Origin: Trichosanthes cucumerina
Lineage: Eukaryota > Streptophyta > Magnoliopsida > Cucurbitales > Cucurbitaceae
Direction of reading: 5' to 3'
Length of the DNA: 64,000 bases
Assembly: GCA_036507285.1 (NCBI GenBank)
Contig: CM071840.1
Location: 35,937,630 to 36,001,629 of the forward strand
Shown here: positions 1-10,027 of the stretch, one piece after another
Position numbering within the stretch: the stretch's first letter is position 1
How the letters are laid out: every line of letters begins with the position of its first letter
The notes under the pieces: generated by a model
What the model was told of the DNA's origin: nothing
Database searches by the model: none
The model's input: the letters and a program-made list of their open reading frames with translations, nothing else
Made by a program: the position numbers and the translations under genes

Positions 1-425
1 CTCAAAATTCAGGTCGAGTCACTAATGACCATCTATAAATTATCGGTCTTACACTAATGGTGTTATACTAGTTAGACTAATAATTTGCAGTCCGGTCTTG
101 TATGAACTCTTCATACAGGATGCCCCCACTCACATTTCAACTACATGAATGAGTTGAATTACCTCATTTGTACTAATTACAAAGTGGGTCGCATCCATGG
201 TGTTACCAGAATGAGGTTTCCAACCTTATTCTCATACCATAGACCATTTAGGTTATATTCTTGAACACAATCCAAATAGTGTCCACTACACTGATGTTCA
301 AGATATATTATAACCTTGGAGCTTAGTTTATTGGATTTATAAAGCAAGAATATAATTTTATCAAAACAAATAACTCTTTATTTATCTGATCAAAATTACA
401 CAAGTTTAGGACATAAGTCCCAACA
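1..425 (-). repeat. Copia LTR family A, 5' portion, minus strand
   Basis: Read on the minus strand this starts TGTTGGG at 425 and matches the first ~430 bp of the A LTRs at 37315, 48057 and 59842, including the AAATAAAG stretch, the GTGTAGTGGACACTATTTGG block and GTGGGGGCATCCTGTATGAA. It runs off the left edge. The next base begins the second half of an A LTR in plus orientation, so 425 is probably the right end of a minus-strand A element or solo LTR inserted in the A1 5' LTR. Its target-site duplicate would lie outside the window. An inversion is the alternative. Confidence 0.85.
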
Positions 426-1253
426 GTAATCACAGGGGTAAAATGGTAATTTGACCCAACTGTGAAGGGTTGACTCATGGGTAATGATTATATCGATGGA
501 CACAATATAATCTACAGTGAGGAGAGTGGAACTACAAGTCTATAGTGGTGTGACTTGTAGTTAATAAATATTGATTAATTTGATCAAAAAGTTTGATCGG
601 TTAATCTCACATTATTGGAGCTCATGAACTGTAGGTCCATTTGGTCCCTCCATTGGCTCAACATGGTAATATTAAGGATAGAAAGTTAGGAGTGAAATTG
701 AAGTATTCAATTTCATATATGAGGTGTCATATCATTTATATGTGATATAATTGATATAATATATAGTTTTAATTTGAATTAGATTCACATATTAACTACA
801 TACTAATGAGAGAATGAATGAGGGATAGGATGGTAATCTCCATCATATTTTCCTATAAGTAGTTGCATGGGATGCAATTTTTTGTTTTAAGTTTTTTGAT
901 AAACCATTTTGTAAGAAAAGCTCATTCCTTGTGTTTTTTGAAAGAGTTCCAAAAATACTTCTCTCTAAAAGATCAATATCTCATTCCTAAAGGATCCCAC
1001 CTTCCTCCCTCACCTAGAGAACAACGGAGAAGATCCGGTGGTCGTGTCTTCATACGTTGGAGTTCCTGTTGCTGAGATCGTGATCGTGGGAGAGAGGAGC
1101 ACTTGAAGAAAGGTTCTTCAAAGGTAATTTCTTGCTGTCCATTCTGATTTTATGCGTAATCTTGTTATGTATGTTCTTGAATTTATCGTTGTAACTAAAT
1201 CAAGAGCGCGCGATTCGCAATCGCTTCCGCTGCGGGGACTTCAATAACCTTCA
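426..1253 (+). repeat. A1 5' LTR, 3' part
   Basis: Aligns with 38049-38845 and with the 3' half of 48057-49609: the GTAATCACAGGGGTAAAA start, the GAACTGTAGGTCCATTTGGTCCCTCC block, the CACCTAGAGAACAACGGAGA exon-like block, and an end in ...CCTTCA just before the primer site. A TATA-like CTATAAGTAG lies near 853-862, where the other A LTRs carry TATATATAG. The first ~730 bp of the LTR is missing on this strand and is replaced by the inverted piece to the left. The short reading frame near 863-1075 is LTR sequence, not a gene. Confidence 0.88.
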
Positions 1254-1255
1254 AT

Positions 1256-1267
1256 TGGTATCAGAGC
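1256..1267 (+). other. A1 primer-binding site (initiator Met tRNA)
   Basis: TGGTATCAGAGC, two bases after the LTR end. It is complementary to the 3' end of plant initiator Met-tRNA, the usual primer for plant copia elements. Confidence 0.92.
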
Positions 1268-3216
1268 CCAATTGCGTTCTTGATTTATGTTATGGATTTT
1301 TCAAGAGCAAGGTGGGATTTACTGTTTTTTGCATGAGAAGTACGAACGGTTTTGCAAAATTAGATGTTTTCAATTTTGGCACTTAGATTTACAATTTCCA
1401 TTGAAATGTTCAATGTAAGGGCCCGGTGTTTTGGGCAAATTTAATTATAAATCGAGTCTGTATGTCCGTGTCGATCGAGGCAAAGCGGTTGCTGAGAAGA
1501 TCAGAGCAAAAACGAGCAAGATTTAGAGAAATCTCATTATCGTATGGTATGCGGTAACGCTGCTCATTCATCGGCGTTGCAACGCTGCGCTTGCGGGAGA
1601 AGGCGCACACAGGAGGCAGCGTTGCAACGTAGCCTCTAGCGTTGCGCAACGCTCGGCAGAAGACGACAAGAAGTAGTGTTGCAACGCTAGAGGCGTTTCG
1701 CAAAATTCAGCAACGGGCAAAAAATGGATTTTTTATTATATATTAATTATAAAAATGTTTTATATTTAATATATTTAATTATAATTAATATAATTAGATT
1801 ATACTATTTAAAATTAATTTTAGGGTGCCAAAATTGGTCTAATTTTGCTATTTTAATTATGCAATTGTTGTGTATTTATTGCCATGCAGAATGTATGCTT
1901 TTATTTTAGAAATCACACCTTAGGTTAAGCATTTTCATGCATCATTTATAATATAAGGAGTTATATTATATAGTTTGCATGATTAATTAATATAAGGTTG
2001 TTATATTAATTTTTTGGACAGCATTGACATGCATTATTTTTCATGAGATGAATACTATGAATGTCTTATTATTCATGTGATGAATGATCAAACACTATAA
2101 CATAGTATGCATGTCACCAAATAATAGACCTTAGGTTATCTAGTTATAATTAGATTATAATTAGGAACTAAGTAATTTATAAACTATGATTAAAAGAAGA
2201 ACTCTGTCTAAGGAAAGTTCTGTCTAGGCTGGGGTATTTAAGCTGACGGAAATGGGACACCCCTACCTGGGAACTGACCTGGGAGTGAAATTTAATCAAA
2301 GAGTTTTATAAATAACAGTAGCGTCAGCGGGTTTATTAAGAGGTTAATAAACTAGAAATCCTACGTTTAATATAAAGAGTTATATTAACAAACTTAGGAT
2401 AAAATCAATATAAGAGTTATATTGATTATCAATATAAGAGTTATATTGATAGAGTTAGGAAAAACCATTAGCCGGGTTTTTAGCCTAAGAAAGATTACTA
2501 TAAACTTAAAGTATTCAGTGGGAGGAAAAAGTGTATGAGATACATATTTTTCCACCTACGCTATCTCCGGGAAGTTCACACCGTGAGACTCATACTTGGC
2601 CTAGGGGCCCAAACGGGAGCGTCCCCCTTCGGATGGTGTTTGTATGAGTCAATATCAAGGTGAATGGAGAGGGTACTTATAGTGAGTGAGTGCAGGCTTA
2701 GTGAAAACAAAACCGACGGTCTCTTTTGTCGGTTTACACCGTTAGACCACTATGGTCAGCTTGGTAGTTTTGCCTAGACCAGACAATCCCTTCGGAGGGC
2801 TTGATCATAGGGGATCACACACAGTAGACACCCGAAAGGGATAAAGATTTCCTTAGACTATTTTCCAATCTAGTCCTCTCTTCGACGGATTTTATTGGAT
2901 CGAGACTCTGGGATCTAAAGACAAAAGGTTACACTCACGGGGTACATAAGTTGTATATGTATCAAGACCGAAAAAATGGTAACTAAAACCTATAAGAATA
3001 AGAGTTATTCTAGTATTAGGCTTTGGTCAAAAGTGTCTTGATCCAGAGGAGGAGTGTTTTTTGATTACCCTTCGGTGTCATACATTCTAAACCTTTGGAG
3101 TATCATTGCAATTTATAAATGGCCTAGGAATCATTTGATAATTAGCTAAAACATGATTGGATTAAGAGTTATAGCAAGAAACTCATACAAGTTTGTTTGT
3201 AAATTTTTCAGCAAAA
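1268..3216 (+). other. A1 untranslated leader
   Basis: About 1.95 kb between primer site and gag ATG with no supported gene. It contains the palindrome array (1574-1687), an AT-rich stretch with repeated TATAAGAGTTATATTGAT-like motifs (~2390-2450), and a block around 2520-2650 (CTCCGGGAAGTTCACACCGTG, CCCCCTTCGGATGGTG) that recurs almost unchanged in A3 (50880-50970) and in reverse in A' (about 39770-39835). Conservation over three copies suggests an RNA role such as packaging, dimerisation or translation control; that is inference. Short reading frames here are not supported as genes. Confidence 0.75.
1574..1687. repeat. Palindrome array GCGTTGCAACGC in A1 leader
   Basis: Four self-complementary copies: 1574-1585 perfect, 1619-1630 with one end change, 1639-1652 as the 14-mer GCGTTGCGCAACGC, and 1676-1687 with one change. 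The same motif array is at the same place in A3 (49907-50065) and A' (40734-40903). Function unknown. Confidence 0.85.
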
Positions 3217-3349
3217 ATGTCTAGCTCTATAATTTCCTTATTGGTGCGGAAAAGTTAACCGGAGAGAATATGATGACATGGAAAAACAAACTCAACACTA
3301 TTTTGGTAATGGATGATCTGAAGTTTGTGCTAACTGAGGAGTGTCCTCA
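3217..3349 (+). pseudogene. A1 gag N-terminus (frameshifted)
   Basis: The ATG starts MSSSIISLL, identical to the gag start of A3 at 51545. A one-base loss in the following G run shifts the frame, giving a stop after 13 codons (TAA 3256-3258). The homologous sequence continues in another frame to GTGTCCTCAG, where the solo LTR is inserted; gag resumes at 5375. The product would have been the N-terminal capsid region of the copia Gag-Pol polyprotein. Confidence 0.85.
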
Positions 3350-3354
3350 GGTGT

Positions 3355-5369
3355 TGATGCGAAAATTTCGGATGCCCTAAACTAATGTAAATTAGAATAA
3401 AACCCCGACACTTTTACGACGTGCAAGTATACACGGTCGAGAGCAGCAAGTGATAAGTTAAAAGTATCGATCCCACGAGGACTAGTTAGACCTAAATTAG
3501 TGAGTGTTCTAGCAAATTTTCCTTATTTTAGTGCAATGCATGAGTGTGCAAATTATTGTTGTAAATAAATAAATTGATAAGTAAGAAAGATAAGATAAGA
3601 CAGAAGAAAATAAATAAATTTAAATGCGGGGAGAGGAGAATGCAAACAAGAAGGCAGATACAAGAGATGAGATTTGTAATGAAAAATAGGCTCGGGTTAG
3701 GTTAGAGTTCTAATGTTCGATTTGAATAAATTTTGAGTGATGCCTTGAATTTACCTACACATGCATTCAAATGATTCTTTCCAAAATCACTAAGTTTTAA
3801 AACCTATAATTTCCCAATTGTGATCTAAATTATGCCCATGATTTTAGGTTCTAGGTGGGTTAATTATCCCTAATCAACTCAATAATCCTAGAATGAAATT
3901 TTAGTTTTCTAATTCATTAGCTCCCAAGTTTATGAATTATAGAGAAGTTAAAAAGGCCAATTTTAATTCTCATGCACCGTTAAATTTAATAAAATTTCAT
4001 AAATTCAATTAATGGCATCAACCATAAATTTAATCCAAAATTACATTAAAACAACCTAACCCTTGCCTAAGATAATTTAGTTCATGACAAAAATCAACTC
4101 ACAAACTTCTAATTGATGCATGTTTTTATCCATCAAAGAATTCAAGAAAACAACCCAATGATGTTCACAAATTTATCATAAATCAGTCACAATTCTAGCC
4201 TAAAAATAGTCACGAATTCGTTCTAAAATAGTGAACAAAAATAGTCTTAAACATGTGTCCAATAGCGGAAAAACAACATTAACAATTAGAGATTAGGAGA
4301 GGTAATGACACGAAGCAAAAGATACCACCAAAGACAGCAGACCATAGTAGCAGATTTTAGTTTTGCAGGTTCTGTGCGACAGCGATATCTCATCCACCGA
4401 AGCTCAGAACGACGATCCAACCGTTCAAAGTAAAGCCCTATGAGTCTTGACTAATCTGGCAAAATTTCAGCACGATCCAACGGTTGAAACTCCGGCAAAC
4501 GACAACTTTGTGAGCATCGTCTGTGAAAAACCGAACTGCTGTTGTCGCCCAATGTGACTGCGATATCTGACACAGGAAAGCTCGAAACCACGATCCAACC
4601 GTTCAAATGGGAGCTCTATGAGTCCTCAACAGGCTGACAAAGTTTTAGTAAAATCCAACGGTTGGATTGCCGGTTATTACAAATTTCGTGAATGACATCT
4701 GTGAAAATCGAACTGCACTCTCAATTTTGTTACAACAATGGCCTCTCGGTTTTGCTACAAAGAATAACACCTGAATCTTCAATTTTTCCTCACTCGTACG
4801 ATTGCTACAGCAATGGAACCTTCACGATTTTCCTCTCCAATGCACACCTTTGCTGTAGCAATCGCCCGTTCTCTCTCGGTCTCTTCCTTTTGTCACAACT
4901 CCAACTCCCCTTTTACACTTGTAAACCCTAGCCTCTTTATATAAGATGGTGTTGCCCTAATTCCATAAATTACAAAAATGCCCTTAGGGGTAGAAAGACC
5001 ATCTTACCCTTCTCTAAAATGCCCTTAGGGACTCTTGTAAATTTTATACTCTCCCGCTTTACAGGAAAATCCCAAATAAATATATGAAGTCAATTATAAA
5101 TCAAAATACGCATAAAGATTTTTGGAGTTAAGAAAAATCTCAAATTTTGGTCTTTAATTAACCGTTAGCTTATTTTCCTAAATTTCTTAAATTAAAGCAC
5201 AAAAACATCAAAATTAATTCTTTTTGCACCTAATGCTTAAATTCAAGATTTTAAAGATAACACACATAATTTAGGGATAAAATAAGATGAGGATCACTAA
5301 ATTAAATGCAATTCAAGTGGGTTAAACACTAAAATTCTAGTAAAATAACTCACTTATGGTGAGTTATCA
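3355..5369 (-). mobile_element. Solo LTR, Ty3/gypsy Tat/Ogre-like, TSD GGTGT
   Basis: Starts TGATGCG, ends TTATCA, and is flanked by identical 5-bp GGTGT at 3350-3354 and 5370-5374; removing one duplicate and the insert restores gag homology. The stretch near 3420-3490 (GTGCAAGTATACACGGTCG, GCAGCAAGTGATAAGT, TCCCACGAGGACTAG) resembles the reverse complement of the 3' end of the Athila LTR in this window, so the LTR probably lies on the minus strand. It has no internal coding region, as expected after LTR-LTR recombination. It carries an imperfect ~178-bp tandem repeat (4372-4719). The 79-codon reading frame at 4692 is not supported as a gene. Confidence 0.82.
4372..4719. repeat. Imperfect 178-bp tandem repeat in solo LTR
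   Basis: GATCCAACCGTTCAAA at 4414 recurs at 4592 (offset 178), with matching neighbours: GCGATATCT upstream, CTATGAGTC and ATCCAACGGTTG downstream, and CTGTGAAAA...CGAACTGC at the end of each copy. The copies differ at many positions, so the duplication is old. Confidence 0.75.
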
Positions 5370-5374
5370 GGTGT

Positions 5375-6635
5375 CAGGCTCGAATGCGTCACGAAATGTT
5401 CGTGATGCATATGATCGATGGATCAAGGCCAATGATAAGGCCAAGGTCTACATCTTTGGCAAGTATGTGTCGACATATTAGCCAAGAAGCATGAGGGCAT
5501 GATTACCGCCAAGGAAATCATGGATTCTGTGCAGGGTATGTTTGGACAACAGTCCACACAAGCCCGACATAATGCCCTAAAGTACATATTCAACTCGAGG
5601 ATGCCAGAGGGTACATATGTCCGGGATCATGTCCTGGATATGATGGTGCACTTTAACATCGCGGAGTCGAATGGTGCTTCCATCAATGAGTCGAGCCAGG
5701 TCAGCTTCATTCTGGAAACCCTTCTAGATAGTTTCCCGCAGTTTAGAAGTAATGCTGTTATGAACAAGCTTACTTTTAATCTTACCTCCCTTCTGAATGA
5801 ACTCCAGACCTTTCAGTCTTTGATGAAAATTCACGGTTCGACTTCTGGGACAAAAACAGTGGTTTCATCTTCTTCTAACCTGAGAGGAAAGAAGAAGAAC
5901 ATGAAGAAGGTTGGTAAAGGGAAACAGGCTGACAAAGTTGCCGCCCAGAAAGGCAAGAAAGTCAAAGACGTTGCTGACAAAGGAAAGTGTTTCCACCGCT
6001 GCGAAGGCGGGCATTGGAAAGCGAATCTATCAAGTACATTGCGAGAAAAGAAGAAGGAAGGTAAATATGATTTACTTTGCCTAGAAGCCTGTTTAGTGGA
6101 TAATGATAAAACAACTTGGATACTTGATTCACGCGCCACTAATCATGTTTGCTCTTCTTTTCAGGGAATTGATTCCTGGCAGCAGCTACAACAAGGAGAG
6201 ATAACGCTCCAGGTTGGAAATAGAGAAGTCGTCTCAGCTGTGGAAGTAGGCACAATGAAGCTTTATTTTGGCAAGAAATATGTATTGTTGGACAATATAT
6301 TAGTGATACCAGGGTTTACTAGAAACCTTATTTCCATTTCTTGCCTTATAGAAAAATGTATTTCTGTCTTCGGTTCTATGAATAAAGTGTTTATTTTGAA
6401 GAAACGTTTAGAAATATGTTCAGCTTCATTAGAAAATGGATTGTATGTTGTAAGGCCTAATTCAGTCAAAATGGTTTTGAACACTGAATTATTTAAAACT
6501 GCAAACGCACAAACTATGAAACGTAAAATTTCTCCTAAAGAAAATGCTCATCTTTGGCATCTAAGATTGAGTCACATTAATCTCAATAGGATTGAGAGAT
6601 TGGTAAAGAAAGGACTTCTAAACGAGTTAGAATAA
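5375..6635 (+). pseudogene. A1 gag C-terminal half, protease, pre-integrase
   Basis: Continues gag after the solo LTR. A frameshift near 5455-5475 precedes the open stretch from 5499. Seen in order: the Gag block (EIMDSVQGMFGQ, RDHVLDMMVHFNIAESNG), a lysine-rich stretch, a degraded zinc knuckle (CFHRCEGGHW, last Cys gone), the protease site as DSRATNHVC (Gly of the DSGA motif changed to Arg), then the pre-integrase region with HLWHLRLSHINLNRIE. It ends at a nonsense TAA (6633-6635) in place of a Glu codon, and homology continues in the same frame. A stretch of ~30 residues after the MKIHG site that is present in the A3 units is missing. The product would have been nucleocapsid plus aspartic protease; it is inactive by inspection. 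Confidence 0.88.
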
Positions 6636-7247
6636 AATTCTTTGTCAGTATGTGAATCCTGCCTAGAAGGCAAAATGACTAAAAGACCTTTTAGTGGAAA
6701 AGGTTATAGAGCTAAAGACCCTCTAGAGCTTATACATTCAGACCTTTGTGGTCCGATGAATGTTAAAGCCAGGGGAAGATATGAATATTTCATCTCTTTT
6801 ATAGATGATTATTCTAGATTTAGGCATATTTACCTAATGCACCACAAGTCTGAATCACTTGAAAAGCTCATGGAATTCAAGACTGAGGTTGAAAATCAAT
6901 TAGGTAAAACAGTTAAAACACTTTGATCGGATCGAGGTGGAGAGTACATGGATTTAAAATTCCAGAACTACATGATAGAACATGGAATTACATCCCAACT
7001 CTCAGCTCCCGGCACACCACAACAAAACGGTGTATCGAAAAGGAGAAATAGAACCTTGTTGGACATGGTTCGATCAATGATGAGTTATGCTCATCTCCGT
7101 AGTTCCTTTTGGGGTTACGCATTGGAGACTGCGATATACATTTTGAATAATGTGCCCTCCAATAGTGTTTCTGAATCACCTTTTGAACTCTAGAAAGGAC
7201 GTAAAGGTAGTTTATGTCACTTCTGAATATGGGGTTGTCCAGCACAT
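6636..7247 (+). pseudogene. A1 integrase core
   Basis: Continues in the same frame: VCESCLEGKMTKRPF (end of the zinc-binding region), then the core with HSDLCGPM (first Asp), SDRGGEY (second Asp) and a changed third site reading NGVSKRRNR, where Lys replaces the catalytic Glu. Nonsense codons lie at 6924-6926, 7191-7193 and 7224-7226. Integrase would insert the cDNA; the lost Glu alone should abolish catalysis. The Glu-to-Lys change and the Trp and Gln/Arg codons turned to stops are mostly transitions, as expected from deamination of methylated cytosine. Confidence 0.88.
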
Positions 7248-8588
7248 GTGCTTGTGACAAATCCAAAGAAGTTGGATTCACTTTCAAAGTTATGCCTATT
7301 CGTAGGATACCCAAAAGAAACAAGAGGTGGTTTATTCTATGATCCTAAGGAAGATAAGTTTTTTTTGTCGACAAATGCCACTTTCTTGGAGGATGATCAC
7401 ATAAGGGACCACAAACCAAAAAGCAAAGTAGTGCTGAGTGAGTTAGACAAAACAATAGCAAAGGTTGCTAATAAGAACACTAGTACGTCAACAAGAGTTG
7501 TTGATACTAGTTTGTCTAGTCAAGAGAGTCCATCTCAAGAGTTGAGTAGGCCTCGACGTAGTGGGAGGCTTGTGATACAGCCTGACCGTTACATGGGTTT
7601 AGCTGAAATCCAAGTTGTTATAACAGATGACAACTGTGAGGATCCATTGACTTATAATCAAGCAATGGTTGACAAAGACAAAGACAAATGGGTCATAGCC
7701 ATGGACCAAGAAATGGAGTCTATGTACTTCAATTCTGTTTGGGATCTTGTAGATAAGCCTGATGGGGTAAAACCTGTAGGTTGTAAGTGGATCTACAAGA
7801 GAAAGCATGGTGTAGATGGGAAGGTGCAAACCTTTAAGGCTAGACTAGTAGCAAAGGGTTATACCCAGGTTGAAGGGGTTGACTATGAGGAGACCTTTTC
7901 ACCTGTTGCTATGGTAAAGTCTATCCGTATCCTTCTTGCCATTGCCGCTTATTATGACTACGAGGTATGGCAAATGGATGTCAAGACAACCTTTTTGAAT
8001 GACAATCTTGAGGAAAACATCTACATGGACCAACCTAAAGGGTTCATTGAACTAGGACAAGAGCAAAAGATTTGCAGGCTTAAAAGGTCAATTTATGGAC
8101 TGAGACAAGCCTCCACGTCTTGGAATATAAGATTTGATGAGGTTATCAGATCTTATGGTTTTGACCAGAATGATGATGAACCTTGTGTCTACAAGAAAAT
8201 CATCAAAAGTTCTGTTGCATTCCTAATTCTCTATGTGGATGATATCCTACTCATTGGGAATGATGTAGGTTATCTTACTAAAATCAAGGAATGGCTAGCT
8301 ACGCAGTTCCAAATGAAAGATTTGGGTGATGCGTAGTTTGTTCTTGGGATCCAGATTGTCCGGAACCGCAAGAATAAAACACTAGCCTTGTCTCAAGCAT
8401 CATACATAGACAAAGTGTTTTCAAGGTTTAAGATGCAAGATTCCAAAAAGGGCTTGTTGCCTTTTAGACATGGAATCCATTTGTCTAAGGAACAGTGTCC
8501 TAAGACACCTCAAGGAGTTGAGCATATGAGACGGATTCCTTACGCATCAGCTGTTGGGAGCCTAATCAGTAGTATCAATATAATCTAG
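7248..8588 (+). pseudogene. A1 reverse transcriptase
   Basis: Contains the C-terminal integrase linker (CLFVGYPKETRGGLFYDP), an acidic/serine linker, then copia RT: WVIAMDQEMESM, GCKWIYKRKHGVDG, ARLVAKGYTQVEGVDYEETF, QMDVKTTFLNDNLEE, and the catalytic YVDDILLIGND intact. A TAG at 8334-8336 replaces a Gln codon. Near 8565 ~60 bp present in A2 and A3 is missing, which ends the frame at 8588. This would be the polymerase of the Gag-Pol polyprotein. The motif residues are present but the chain is interrupted. Confidence 0.88.
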
Positions 8589-9160
8589 GACTTGAACACT
8601 GGACAACGGTTAAAACAATCCTTAAGTATCTTCGGAGAACAAGGAACTACATGCTTGTGTATGGGGCTAAGGATTTGATCCTTACAAGATACACGGATTC
8701 TGACTTTCAGACTGATAAAGATTCTCAAAAATCTACATCAGGGTCAGTATTCACTCTTAACGGTGGAGCTGTAGTATGGCGAAGCGTCAAGCAAGGATGC
8801 ATCGCTGATTCCACCATGGAGGCCGAATATGTAGCAGCTTGTGAACCAGCTAAGGAGGTCGTTTGGTTAAGGAAATCCATGCTAAATTTGGAAGTTGTTC
8901 CAAATATGACTTTTCCCATCACACTGTATTGCGATAACAGGGGTGCAGTGACAAATTCGATGGAACCCCGATGTCACAAGAGGTGAAAGCACATAGAGCG
9001 GAAGTATCATCTCATCCGGGAGATCGTGCATAGAGGAGACGTGATTGTCACGAAGATAGCCTCAGAGCACAACATTGTTGATCCTTTTACAAAGGATCTC
9101 ACGGCTAAAGTATTTGAGAGTCACCTAGAAGGTCTAGGTTTACAAGTCTTCCCCAACTAG
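8585..9160 (+). pseudogene. A1 RNase H
   Basis: After the deletion near 8565 the reading moves to another frame: LKYLRRTRNYM, YTDSDFQTDKDSQKSTSG, WRSVKQGCIADSTMEAEYVAA, LYCDNRGAV, then a TGA near 8984, KYHLIREIVHRGD and FTKDLTAKVFESHLEGLGL, ending at the natural TAG (9158-9160) after FPN. The Asp, Glu and Asp residues typical of copia RNase H (TDSD, EAEY, CDN) are visible. It degrades the RNA strand during reverse transcription and is defective here because of the stop and the frameshift upstream. Confidence 0.86.
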
Positions 9161-9255
9161 GGCAAGTGGGAGTATTTTTGTACAAAGGGGTTTAAATGCC
9201 CTAGTTTATTGTATTTACATTACTGTAATATTTCGTACTCCACAAGCTTTAGGTC

Positions 9256-9266
9256 AAGTGGGAGAT
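9256..9266 (+). other. A1 polypurine tract
   Basis: AAGTGGGAGA followed by one T, immediately before the LTR start TGTTGGG at 9267. It primes plus-strand DNA synthesis. An upstream similar GGCAAGTGGGAG occurs at ~9162-9173 at the end of pol in every A and B copy. Confidence 0.85.
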
Positions 9267-9434
9267 TGTTGGGATTTATGCCCTAAACTTGTGTAATTGT
9301 GATCAATTAAATAAAGTGTTATTTGTTTTGATAAGATTACAGTCTTGCTTTTATAAATCTAATAAACTAAGCTCCAAGGTTATAACATTTATCTTGAAAT
9401 TAGTGTAGTGGACACTATTTGGGTTGAGTTCAAG
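9267..9434 (+). repeat. A1 3' LTR, truncated
   Basis: First ~168 bp of the A LTR, from TGTTGGGATTTATGCCCT to GGGTTGAGTTCAAG, then an abrupt change to copia gag sequence of family B. This is an illegitimate junction, because the normal LTR continues AATATAACC. Confidence 0.87.
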
Positions 9435-10027
9435 TTGCCGAGCTCGACTGCGTCACGATGTGTTCGTGATGCATACGATCGATGGATTAGGGACAATGAA
9501 AAGGCCATGGTGTACATCATCGCCAACTTATATGAAGTTTTGGCAAAGAAGCATGAGTTGATGGTCACTGCTAAGGAGATCATGGGTCATTGCAGGATAT
9601 GTTTGGACAAATGTCCTTTAAGGTCCGACATGACTCGCTCAAAAACGTACGCCCGGATGAAAGAATGAACGTCTGTCCGAGAACACGTTATAGACATGAT
9701 GACCTACTTTAATCTGGTGGAGATGAACGAGGCTTCGATCGATGAGTCGAGCCAGGTAAGCATCATCTTGGAGACTCTTTCGAAGAGTTTACTTTAGTTT
9801 CGTAGCAATGTTGTTATGAAAAAAATTAGCTACACTCTGACCACCCTTCTGAACGAGCTACAGAACATCAAGTCCTTGATGAGGATCAGGACACCGGAAG
9901 CTGAGGCAAATGTTTCCTTCAGGTCCTATCATAGGGGTTCGACCTCTGAGACTAAACCCATAGCTCCTTTTCACCCGAAAGGGAAGAAGAAGAAGAAGAT
10001 GAAGAAGGGCAGAGCTGACCTACAGTA
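9435..10027 (+). pseudogene. Copia B gag fragment
   Basis: Begins in gag (RDAYDRWIRDNEKAMVYIIANL, LAKKHELMVTAKEIM), divergent from family A but alignable. It carries a frameshift and stops (9666-9668, 9796-9798), then a second open piece with YTLTTLLNELQNIKSLMRI and a Lys-rich tail. It stops short of the zinc knuckle and joins RT directly at ~10028, a deletion of roughly 3 kb relative to A1. It would have been capsid. Confidence 0.83.

Larger units (their letters stand above)
426..9434 (+). mobile_element. Ty1/copia retrotransposon A1 (defective)
   Basis: Order: partial 5' LTR, initiator-Met tRNA primer site, ~1.95-kb leader, gag, protease, integrase, RT, RNase H, polypurine tract, truncated 3' LTR. 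Integrase before RT defines Ty1/copia. A foreign solo LTR (3355-5369) splits gag. From 5499 to 8588 pol keeps one frame, broken only by nonsense codons; there is also a ~60-bp deletion near 8565 and a 3' LTR cut to ~168 bp. Both LTRs are damaged, so it cannot be autonomous. It is the best coding reference for family A here besides A3. Confidence 0.9.

Noticed and set aside
1256..1267. Possible tRNA gene at TGGTATCAGAGC sites
   Set aside because: Only the primer-binding complement of the tRNA 3' end is present; no cloverleaf follows at any of the sites (1256, 25360, 49612).
4692..4931. 79-codon reading frame in the solo LTR
   Set aside because: No recognisable domain, lies wholly within an LTR, and starts inside the imperfect repeat.
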